Below, piece after piece: positions 1 to 4,793 of a DNA stretch of 5,146 bases (positions within the stretch are counted from its first letter, which is position 1; the number at the start of each line of letters is the position of its first letter). The notes beneath the pieces were generated by a model that saw only the letters and a list, made by a program, of their open reading frames with translations, was not told where the DNA came from and searched no databases. Origin of the DNA: Chloroflexota bacterium (GTDB lineage Bacteria > Chloroflexota > Limnocylindria > Limnocylindrales > CSP1-4); the NCBI GenBank assembly GCA_021790375.1, contig JAJYEB010000159.1:1-5146 (forward strand), in the 5' to 3' direction. The position numbers were made by a program, and so were the translations under genes.

Positions 1-672
1 GGGCTTGGCCACGATCTCTCGCCAGATCCCCTCGGCGCGGACCTCGACGATGCGCAGCCCTGCAGCCCGCACGTTCGCTTCGGTGCGCCGATTGAGGTGC
101 GGCCCGAGGAGCCGTGAGGTGGCGAGGCTGAGCACGTCCGCGACCCGCCCGAGGATCGCGTTGCGGGGGCGCACGTGCTCAAGGAGCAGGACGCGACCGC
201 CCGGCCGGACCACCCGGCGCAGCTCTCGCAGCCCGGCGACCGGATCGGGCACCGAGCAGAAGACGCACGTGGCGACCACCGTATCGAAGCTGCCGTTCGG
301 ATACGGCAGCCGCTGGACGTCGGCCCGCTCCAGGCGCACGGGAACCGGCGCGTCTGCCGCGCGCCGCCGCGCGCGCTCGAGCATGGCCGGCGCGACGTCG
401 GTCGCCGTGAGCCCGACGCCCGGTTGATACAGCGCGAAGTTCCGACCCGTGCCGGCGCCGACCTCGAGCGTGTCTCCGGTCGCACGCCCGACGATCCGCC
501 GACGACGCGTGAGCGTCCCGGCACGCTCCATCGGTCCGTTGAGCAGGTCGTATGCGGCGGCGATGCGCTCGTAACGACGGGTCACGGACACTTGCGCGGC
601 GCTTGCGGCCGCCCCGACTGCGGGCTGCCCGGCCGAACCGCCGGCAGGAAGACCCGGCGTCTCAGTGCCCAC
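1..672 (-). CDS. Class I SAM-dependent methyltransferase, METTL7/UbiE-like (3' end outside window)
   Basis: A SAM-dependent methyltransferase; 224 residues are visible and the C-terminus lies beyond position 1. The Rossmann motif I is LEVGAGTGRNF at residues 69-79, followed by an acidic motif II TDVAPAML (91-98), the hydrophobic stretch FDTVVATCVFCSVPDP (129-144) and the post-motif RVVRPGGRVLLLEHV (153-167). The order CSV, RPGG, EHV and a late HLNRRT segment recalls the METTL7 (thiol methyltransferase) branch and bacterial PmtA/UbiE relatives, so a small thiol, lipid or quinone substrate is possible; the sequence does not decide. I chose the GTG at 672 because GGAG (681-678) precedes it by five bases and it overlaps the end of the DUF2892 gene by 11 bases, implying translational coupling. 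A shorter start at the GTG at 591 would drop 27 low-complexity Ala/Gly-rich residues but has no ribosome site. Confidence 0.88.
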   Translation of the reverse strand, partial: MGTETPGLPAGGSAGQPAVGAAASAAQVSVTRRYERIAAAYDLLNGPMERAGTLTRRRRIVGRATGDTLEVGAGTGRNFALYQPGVGLTATDVAPAMLERARRRAADAPVPVRLERADVQRLPYPNGSFDTVVATCVFCSVPDPVAGLRELRRVVRPGGRVLLLEHVRPRNAILGRVADVLSLATSRLLGPHLNRRTEANVRAAGLRIVEVRAEGIWREIVAKP

Positions 673-943
673 CCGGACTCCACCCGCGACGGATCCCGGA
701 CTGATCCGCGGTGTACGGCCGACCTCGCCCCAGGCGGGCGTAGAGCGGGCAATAGCCGCGGACCGCGGTGATCACGAAGTCGGCCCCGATGAGACCGACG
801 CCGAACCATGCCCAGGCGAACCACCCGCCGACAGTGAGCCAGCCGGCGATGCCTACGAGGACCGCTCCGCCCCCGAGGACGCCGCGGACGATTCGCTCGC
901 CCCTGCCCAGGCCGCCCCGCCGTACCGGCGCCATGACTCTCAT
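662..943 (-). CDS. DUF2892 (YgaP-type) inner membrane protein
   Basis: A 93-residue membrane protein of the DUF2892 family, which forms the transmembrane part of YgaP-type rhodanese proteins or stands alone. It has a basic N-terminus (residues 1-20), two hydrophobic helices at about 21-38 and 42-61, and the family-typical GYCPLYARLG at 63-72, where one cysteine sits at the membrane edge. No rhodanese domain is attached. The ATG at 943 is chosen because a perfect GGAGG (955-951) precedes it by seven bases; a longer frame exists upstream but reads into the preceding gene. The gene follows a small His-rich membrane protein after 26 bases and overlaps the methyltransferase start, so all three are probably one transcript. 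Stand-alone DUF2892 genes are often found with sulfur-transfer or metal-resistance genes; the exact role is unknown. Confidence 0.88.
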   Translation of the reverse strand: MRVMAPVRRGGLGRGERIVRGVLGGGAVLVGIAGWLTVGGWFAWAWFGVGLIGADFVITAVRGYCPLYARLGRGRPYTADQSGIRRGWSPGGH

Positions 944-950
944 CGCTGAT

Positions 951-955
951 CCTCC
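951..955 (-). promoter_or_regulatory. Ribosome binding site GGAGG for the DUF2892 gene
   Basis: A full GGAGG seven bases before the ATG at 943. It decides the start against a longer in-frame extension that would begin at 1045 inside the neighbouring gene. Confidence 0.8.
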
Positions 956-969
956 GTTGAGGCCATCCG

Positions 970-1140
970 TTACCGGACAGCGAACCAGCCCAGCGCGATC
1001 GCGACCAGGATCAGCACCATGGGCGCGCAGCACGCCGCCATCCACAGGAGGGAGTGGCCGCCGTCGTGGTCGACCCCGTGACTCGGGGCTGCGGCGGCCG
1101 GCTGTGCCGCTGGTTGCGTCTGGTCCGGATGCTCGTGCAC
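970..1140 (-). CDS. Small His-rich, Cys-Cys single-helix membrane protein
   Basis: A 56-residue protein whose family I do not recognise. It starts with a His/Gln/Ala-rich soluble part (HEHPDQTQPAAQ, then SHGVDHDGGHS), giving six histidines within the first 31 residues. One hydrophobic helix follows, WMAACCAPMVLILVAIALGWF, with a Cys-Cys pair at its start. Histidines next to a membrane-edge Cys-Cys-x-Pro suggest a small metal-binding membrane peptide, broadly like other short 'HGGHS...CC' proteins near copper or mercury genes; this is inference. The start is uncertain. The GTG at 1140 has GGAGG five bases upstream (1150-1146) and is preferred. An in-frame GTG at 1191 would add 17 residues (73 in total) but has only a weak ribosome site. 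It lies 26 bases before the DUF2892 gene. Confidence 0.7.
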   Translation of the reverse strand: MHEHPDQTQPAAQPAAAAPSHGVDHDGGHSLLWMAACCAPMVLILVAIALGWFAVR

Positions 1141-1145
1141 GTGCT

Positions 1146-1150
1146 CCTCC
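1146..1150 (-). promoter_or_regulatory. Ribosome binding site GGAGG favouring the GTG start at 1140
   Basis: GGAGG, five bases before the GTG at 1140, inside the longer alternative frame from 1191. This is the reason for calling the shorter protein. Confidence 0.55.
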
Positions 1151-1221
1151 ACCGCCGTCGCGGTCCTACGCAGCGTCGTATCGGTTCTCACACTGCGCGG
1201 CCGACCTGAGAGCCACCGGTG

Positions 1222-1536
1222 TCAGCGCTGATGCACGCGTGAGAAGACCGAGCGCCTGAACGACGGCCCCGCACCGGTGGCGGCCCCGGCGAGCGCGGCA
1301 GATTCCGGTTCGCGCTCATCGTCCTGGGTCTCGGGATCGCATCCGAGCATGCGGAGAATCGTCTCGCGGGGCAATGCCGTCCGCCTGCCCACGAGCCTGG
1401 CTACCCGGTTGGGCTCACCTCCCGTCCGGGCGAGCTTGGGCCGGTCGAGCCCCGGCCAGAGGAGAAGCGCTCGCTGACGCGGATCGACGTGGTGTCTCAC
1501 TCGACCCACGCCGATCAGGTCGCGCGGTGCGTCCAT
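1222..1536 (-). CDS. Conserved-looking hypothetical protein, 104 residues
   Basis: A 104-residue soluble protein with no domain I can name. Its N-terminal two thirds are compact and charged: RHHVDPRQRALLLWPGLDR (14-32), then KLARTGGEPNRVARLVGRRT and LPRETILRML (about residue 64). This alternates helix-like segments with a WPGLDR turn, and I have an impression of similar proteins in high-GC soil bacteria. The last 35 residues are acidic and then Ala/Gly/Arg-rich and are probably disordered. There is no signal peptide or membrane helix. The ATG at 1536 has a perfect GGAGG (1546-1542) at five bases; an in-frame ATG at 1569 would add 11 residues without a comparable site. It follows a 211-base gap, so it may have its own promoter, and sits 81 bases before the small His/Cys-Cys protein. 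Confidence 0.72.
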   Translation of the reverse strand: MDAPRDLIGVGRVRHHVDPRQRALLLWPGLDRPKLARTGGEPNRVARLVGRRTALPRETILRMLGCDPETQDDEREPESAALAGAATGAGPSFRRSVFSRVHQR

Positions 1537-1541
1537 GGGAA

Positions 1542-1546
1542 CCTCC
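1542..1546 (-). promoter_or_regulatory. Ribosome binding site GGAGG for the 104-residue protein
   Basis: GGAGG five bases before the ATG at 1536. It excludes the in-frame ATG at 1569 and the much longer frame reaching back to 1833. Confidence 0.75.
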
Positions 1547-1603
1547 ACGCTGCGGTTCGCAGTCGTCATCCATGTTCCAGGATCCGCCTGACCGGTTGGG
1601 CCA

Positions 1604-1642
1604 GGCACGTGATGAAACCACCGACGCCTGAGTGGCACGTGA
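1604..1642. repeat. Pair of GGCACGTGA direct repeats, 30 bases apart
   Basis: The nine-base word GGCACGTGA occurs at 1604-1612 and again at 1634-1642. Each copy contains the palindrome CACGTG. The 30-base spacing is close to three helical turns, so a protein could bind both on one face of the DNA. They lie 68-106 bases upstream of the ATG at 1536, in the gap between the Lgt-like gene and the 104-residue gene. I see no convincing -35/-10 pair; TTATGT on the minus strand just upstream of the distal copy is the best -10-like word. Binding is inferred. Confidence 0.45.
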
Positions 1643-1747
1643 GGGTGACATAAGCAGTTCCCGAGAGACGGATGCCGGAGGGACTGGCGCCGAGGTTCCT
1701 TGGCCGACCTGGCCATGGGGAGCCGCAGGGACCGGATCGGTGAGCCG

Positions 1748-2956
1748 CTACAAGGCGGATCGGGGCGCGAGGCCCCGGTCCCAGGAGTACCGGCGCGACT
1801 CCGCCCGGAGACGCAGGAGGAACTGGCGCACAAGCACGTACGTGCCGAACGAGGCGACGAAGACCAGGCCGGGGACGGTCGGCACGTGGTCGAGGACGAG
1901 CAGGAGGGTCACGATGCCGAGCAGGAGACCCGCTCCCGATTCCAGGAGCTGGGTCGGGATGCGACGGGCGCCCACGCGGCGATCCGACGACCAGATGCCC
2001 CAGCGGGACCGCGTGCAACGTCCCGCGCAGCAGCCCGTGAGGAAGCAGCCGACGCGCCCGATCGCGACGCCGAAGAACAGCCCGGGGGCCGCCGCATCCA
2101 GGGAAGCGCCGATCGGCAGACGGAACGCGACCAGTCCCGCCACGGCTACCACGAACCCCACCGCGAGAAACCCGTCGACCGCCCAGCCACCGATCCACTG
2201 GCGCCATGGCCCCGGATGCAGCAGTGCATACCAGACTTTCGCCCCCAGCAACCCCGCGCCGATGGCGAGCACGGACACGGCCAGCGACCGGGTGACCGGG
2301 ACCTGCTCGTGGGCGAGGATCGCGACCAGGACGCTCAGGGCGACCAGGATCCCGAGCCCGCTCAGGGCCGGCCAGCTACCGGGGATGACCGCCGGGATCC
2401 TGGCCAGCGGTGCCGCCATCGCCCAGCGCGTCTTCAGTGGCGCGGACGAGCCACCGGATACCCTCCAGCGCCGCCACGACCAGGCCGCCGGCCCGATCGG
2501 CTCGGCCGCGGCCCGCTTCAGGCTTCCGGGAGCGCGCCGCTCGTGAACAGCATCGCCTGGTCGGACCAGTTCGCCGGTGACCGTCCACTCCCCCGGCACG
2601 AGCCCGTAGACCCAGCAGGTGACCGACAACGGGCCGGTACCCGGGACGACGCCCTCGACTCGCTCCTCGTGCGTGAAAGTGTCGTCCCGCCCGGGCATGG
2701 CACGGCTGCCCACGCGCCTGCCCCGCAGGCGAACGGTCGCCGAGTACGGCTCGGTCCCTTCGCCCGAGTCGAACCAGAGGGTGACGACGAGCGCCTCGCG
2801 CTCGACGGGCTCGCCATCCACCGGCCCGGACGCCGTCCTCTGCGCCGCCGCCCCTTCGGCGGGAACGCCGGCGCCGGGCGCTCGAGCGCCAGAGGGCTGC
2901 GTGCGGACCCTCGCGTGTCGGTCCTGAGAGGATGATCCCGAGCGTCTTCGTGACAT
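1748..2956 (-). CDS. Lgt-like (prolipoprotein diacylglyceryl transferase family) membrane protein with N-terminal beta-rich domain
   Basis: A 402-residue protein, longer than the usual 260-300 of Lgt. Residues 1-52 are Arg/Ser/Gly/Ala-rich linker. Residues 55-135 form a beta-rich, Ig/FN3-like domain (EALVVTLWFDSGEG, then VYGLVPGEWTVTGEL). A basic stretch (145-180) leads to about six membrane helices near 198-214, 224-246, 259-278, 287-306, 338-356 and 359-378. The family signature is GRVGCFLTGCCAGRCT at 300-315, and IPTQLLES (333-340) matches the HPTQLYE motif. Compared with E. coli Lgt, the signature Arg is kept (R301), but N146 becomes C304, E151 becomes C309, and the HGG histidine H103 aligns with D261. 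It is therefore probably not a normal lipoprotein transferase but a divergent paralogue with four clustered cysteines. The ATG at 2956 has GGAG at six bases; an upstream ATG at 3109 reads through the intergenic region. Confidence 0.85.
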   Translation of the reverse strand: MSRRRSGSSSQDRHARVRTQPSGARAPGAGVPAEGAAAQRTASGPVDGEPVEREALVVTLWFDSGEGTEPYSATVRLRGRRVGSRAMPGRDDTFTHEERVEGVVPGTGPLSVTCWVYGLVPGEWTVTGELVRPGDAVHERRAPGSLKRAAAEPIGPAAWSWRRWRVSGGSSAPLKTRWAMAAPLARIPAVIPGSWPALSGLGILVALSVLVAILAHEQVPVTRSLAVSVLAIGAGLLGAKVWYALLHPGPWRQWIGGWAVDGFLAVGFVVAVAGLVAFRLPIGASLDAAAPGLFFGVAIGRVGCFLTGCCAGRCTRSRWGIWSSDRRVGARRIPTQLLESGAGLLLGIVTLLLVLDHVPTVPGLVFVASFGTYVLVRQFLLRLRAESRRYSWDRGLAPRSAL

Positions 2957-3026
2957 CGCGCGCTCCACGGTTCGCTGGTTCGTTGTGCCCGCGTCTCCCG
3001 ACGACGCCGGCCGAGGCAGGCGACTG

Positions 3027-3042
3027 ACTACAGAGCCGTAGT
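3027..3042. promoter_or_regulatory. Candidate operator: inverted repeat ACTAC-N6-GTAGT
   Basis: A perfect five-base inverted repeat, ACTAC (3027-3031) and GTAGT (3038-3042) around AGAGCC. On the minus strand it reads TACTAC-N6-GTAGTC. The half-sites equal those of BlaI/MecI/CopY-type operators (TACTAC-N4-GTAGTA), but the spacer here is two bases longer. It sits about 70-85 bases before the ATG of the Lgt-like gene, where a promoter is expected, and overlaps the only -10-like sequence (CATACT on the minus strand). The regulator is not in the window. Confidence 0.4.
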
Positions 3043-3183
3043 ATGACTCACCCGTAGCAGATGCCCTCGCGGCGAGGTGGGATGGGTCCGCGCCGTCGGG
3101 CCATCTCACCGGCGATCACACCACCCACAGATGAGTGGGGCCTGAGCGAGCGATGAGGGTTCTGCCGCGGCACCTCAGCGCAG

Positions 3184-3195
3184 GGCCGATCGGCC
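3184..3195. repeat. Perfect 12-base palindrome GGCCGATCGGCC
   Basis: A perfect palindrome seven bases after the YHS gene stop. It could fold into a four-base stem with a GATC loop in RNA, or be a protein-binding site. There is no T-tract after it, so a terminator role is not supported. In such GC-rich DNA it may also be chance. Confidence 0.3.
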
Positions 3196-3201
3196 GGTCT
3201 T

Positions 3202-3381
3202 TCATGCCTGCCCACCGAGGAACTCCGCGCGGCAGCCGCGTGAGCAGAAGTAGTACGGCTGGCCATCCCGGACCGCGCTCACCGCCGTGCGGCGCCCCAC
3301 GGACATTCCGCACACCGGATCCACCGCGAGTGCGATCTCGTCCCGGAACGCCCCGTCCTCCAGCCACCGCACCCGGTCCAT
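3202..3381 (-). CDS. YHS-domain metal-binding protein
   Basis: A 59-residue protein made mostly of one YHS domain. It has the diagnostic DPVCGMSV at residues 21-28 and YYFCSRGCRAEF at 43-54, with cysteines C24, C46 and C50 as likely metal ligands. YHS domains are found in copper and other heavy-metal ATPases and as stand-alone proteins in metal-resistance operons, where they are thought to bind or deliver soft metals in the cytoplasm. The first 20 residues (DRVRWLEDGAFRDEIALAV) are a short extension. The ATG at 3381 is preferred because AGGA precedes it by five bases and its A is the last base of the upstream ORF's TGA stop (TGATG); a GTG at 3384 would add one residue. No signal peptide is visible. 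It is the last gene of the upstream block. Confidence 0.9.
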   Translation of the reverse strand: MDRVRWLEDGAFRDEIALAVDPVCGMSVGRRTAVSAVRDGQPYYFCSRGCRAEFLGGQA

Positions 3382-3503
3382 CACGATCCTCGACAGCCGC
3401 GAAACGGTCGTCGGCCTCGGTAGATGCCCGGCCCGTACCCACCGAGCGGCAGGATCAGCATGACCGCCAGGGCCACGCCGGCCACGCTCAGGGCCAGGCG
3501 CAT
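3381..3503 (-). CDS. Small hydrophobic protein, 40 residues, coupled to the YHS gene
   Basis: A tiny ORF encoding one membrane helix, RLALSVAGVALAVMLILPL at residues 2-20, followed by GGYGPGIYRG and a basic tail with one cysteine (RGRRPFRGCRGS). I do not recognise a family. Support comes from position: its TGA stop overlaps the YHS ATG as TGATG, a typical coupling arrangement. An in-frame TAA just upstream leaves the ATG at 3503 as the only start. The ribosome site is weak (GGA about six bases before). It begins 59 bases after the HMA-like gene. The helix could be a membrane anchor or an uncleaved signal, making it a possible partner of the YHS protein. The chance that it is non-coding is real because it is so short, and a frameshift in its polar tail cannot be excluded. 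Confidence 0.55.
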   Translation of the reverse strand: MRLALSVAGVALAVMLILPLGGYGPGIYRGRRPFRGCRGS

Positions 3504-3562
3504 GTGGTCCGCGCGAGGTTACGGACGGCGAACAGCATCGGCGGAGCCCGGCCGGTAGTCCG

Positions 3563-3790
3563 TCAGCCCGCCACGGGCTCGGCGGTGCGATATCCCTCGT
3601 GCTCGACCGCGTTGCGGAGTCGGGACGGCGTCGTGGACCGTGGGTCGAACCGGATGTACGCGGCCCCGGTCGCGGGGTTCACCGCGACTTCCAGCACGCC
3701 CGCTTGCCGGGCCAGGCGGCGCTCCAGGCGCCCCGTGTCGCCCGGGCAACCGAGATCGAGGATCGGGATCCGGACCCAACGTTCATTCAT
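3563..3790 (-). CDS. HMA-like (heavy-metal-associated) domain protein with altered CxxC
   Basis: A 75-residue protein with the ferredoxin-like HMA pattern of CopZ/MerP: a first strand (WVRIPILDL), a loop, helix TGRLERRLARQAG (19-31), a strand pair VLEVAVNPATGAAYIRFDP (32-50), and a helix ending in EGYRT (65-69). In normal HMA domains the loop is GMxCxxC and binds Cu(I), Hg(II) or Zn(II). Here it is LGCPGD, so the first cysteine is kept (C15) and the second is Asp (D18). It may bind metal weakly, as a dimer, or not at all, or bind another ligand. The ATG at 3790 lies four bases after the EamA gene's TGA, with AGG eight bases before it, so it is almost certainly co-translated. The last six residues are a short tail. 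Confidence 0.82.
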   Translation of the reverse strand: MNERWVRIPILDLGCPGDTGRLERRLARQAGVLEVAVNPATGAAYIRFDPRSTTPSRLRNAVEHEGYRTAEPVAG

Positions 3791-3794
3791 GGGA

Positions 3795-4775
3795 TCAGCC
3801 TGCCGCTACCGAGTGAGCGGCGCCTGAGGCTCGGCTGAGTGGCTCCGCAGAAGGCCCGGCCGCGCGCTCGGAGGCGTGCATGGCCCTGACCGGGGTCGCT
3901 CGACCGCCGGTCGCCGGGCGCGAGTTCGCGATCGCGACGCCGGCGAGCATCATGGCGAGACCGGTGATGGCCGAGAGACCGACCCGGCCGCCCGCGAGCA
4001 CGTCGGCGGTGACGCCCGCGATCGGCACGAGGTACAGCGCCGAGCCGAGGTGTGCCAGCGGCACCCGCTCGAGGAGCCCGAACCACACCAGGTACGAGAG
4101 GCCGGTCCCGACCACCCCGAGGAACGCCAGGGCGAGGACGTCGGATCCGCTGAGTCGAACCACCAGCGGCTCCTCGACGATGGCGGCCAGCGCGAGCAGG
4201 ATCGCGCCCCCGGCGAGGAACTGCCAGGCCGTCACGACGAGGAGGTCAACGCGTCCGACAAGACGCCGCATGAGAACCGTGCCCGCTGCGGGGGCGGAGG
4301 TCGAGAGCAGCGCAAGGGCCAGCCCGATCGGTTCCGCTTCCTCGGCCCGGCTCCCGGCGGCGACCAGCAAGACCCCCGCCGCACCGAGCGCGATGCCGAG
4401 TGCCGCCCGCCGACCGGCCCGCTCCTCGAAGAGCACGGCACCAGCGACCGCCAGCAGGATGGGCTGAGCGTTGCCGACCACCGTCTCGGCGGCCACGTCG
4501 GCGCGACCGGCGGCGAGGAACATCGCACCGAGCGCGATGGAACCGTTCAGCAACGCGAGGAGCGTCATCACGCGCCAGCCGGCGCCTGCCTCGAGCAGGC
4601 GGCGAGGGCCGCCTCGCCAGACCACGGCGCCTGCCAGAACGCCGCCGCCGAGCAGCGCGCGGACGGCGGCGAGGAGGAGCGGATCGCCGGCACGCACGAG
4701 CGTCCCGAGCAGGACGAAGCAGACACCCCAGGCGACCGCCACGGCCAGACTCAGCGCCGCGTCCCGCGTCGTCAT
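3795..4775 (-). CDS. EamA/DMT-family membrane transporter
   Basis: A 326-residue drug/metabolite-transporter-superfamily protein with two EamA repeats and about ten membrane helices. Repeat one ends with NAQPILLAVAGAVLFEERAG (102-121) followed by ALGIALGAAGVLLVAAG. Repeat two ends with ALYLVPIAGVTADVLAGGRV (246-265) followed by a helix at 268-284. The conserved proline of each repeat is P105 and P251. Such proteins export metabolites, amino acids or toxic compounds; the substrate cannot be read from the sequence. A hydrophilic Arg/Ala/Ser-rich tail of about 40 residues (286-326) extends past the last helix and is probably cytoplasmic. The ATG at 4775 starts 18 bases after the previous stop with only a weak ribosome site, and the next gene begins four bases after its TGA. 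Context suggests a metal- or thiol-related export role, but this is inference. Confidence 0.92.
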   Translation of the reverse strand: MTTRDAALSLAVAVAWGVCFVLLGTLVRAGDPLLLAAVRALLGGGVLAGAVVWRGGPRRLLEAGAGWRVMTLLALLNGSIALGAMFLAAGRADVAAETVVGNAQPILLAVAGAVLFEERAGRRAALGIALGAAGVLLVAAGSRAEEAEPIGLALALLSTSAPAAGTVLMRRLVGRVDLLVVTAWQFLAGGAILLALAAIVEEPLVVRLSGSDVLALAFLGVVGTGLSYLVWFGLLERVPLAHLGSALYLVPIAGVTADVLAGGRVGLSAITGLAMMLAGVAIANSRPATGGRATPVRAMHASERAAGPSAEPLSRASGAAHSVAAG

Positions 4776-4793
4776 CGCCGTGGCTCGCGTGTC

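Larger units (their letters stand above)
2957..3201. other. Intergenic regulatory region between the two gene blocks
   Basis: No credible gene on either strand. It separates the YHS gene from the Lgt-like gene, so it should hold the end of one transcript and the promoter of the next. It contains the ACTAC/GTAGT inverted repeat at 3027-3042 and the perfect palindromes TGCCGCGGCA (3163-3172) and GGCCGATCGGCC (3184-3195). A weak hairpin CCCAC-N6-GTGGG (3124-3139) has no T-run, so no intrinsic terminator can be called. Confidence 0.6.

Noticed and set aside
175..771. Plus-strand open frame of 198 codons at the left end
   Set aside because: It is opposite the methyltransferase, whose motifs are unmistakable on the minus strand.
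1567..1665. Short minus-strand peptide stretch (AYVTLTCHSGVGGFITCL...) in the gap after the Lgt-like gene
   Set aside because: It reads like protein and ends in a stop, but no start codon or ribosome site opens that frame nearby, and it covers the CACGTG repeats. It could be a gene remnant, but I cannot support it.
1700..2935. Long plus-strand open frame (about 411 codons) and a second overlapping plus-strand frame from 1632
   Set aside because: Both oppose the Lgt-like gene, and their products are Arg/Pro/Gly/Asp-rich without any domain. Such antisense frames are expected in very GC-rich DNA.
2957..3109. N-terminal extension of the Lgt-like protein to an ATG at 3109
   Set aside because: The extra 51 residues read through the inverted repeat and promoter region and lack family character, while the ATG at 2956 has a GGAG site at six bases.
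3124..3139. Hairpin CCCAC-N6-GTGGG as a terminator for the upstream block
   Set aside because: The stem is only five pairs and no T-run follows on the minus strand.
3163..3172. Palindrome TGCCGCGGCA as a regulatory site
   Set aside because: Ten-base GC palindromes are common by chance at this composition, and nothing about its position supports a role.
3116..3442. Minus-strand frame of 108 codons overlapping the YHS gene
   Set aside because: It is out of phase with the DPVCGM and YYFCSRGC motifs, and its product has no recognisable features. The YHS frame is clearly the coding one.
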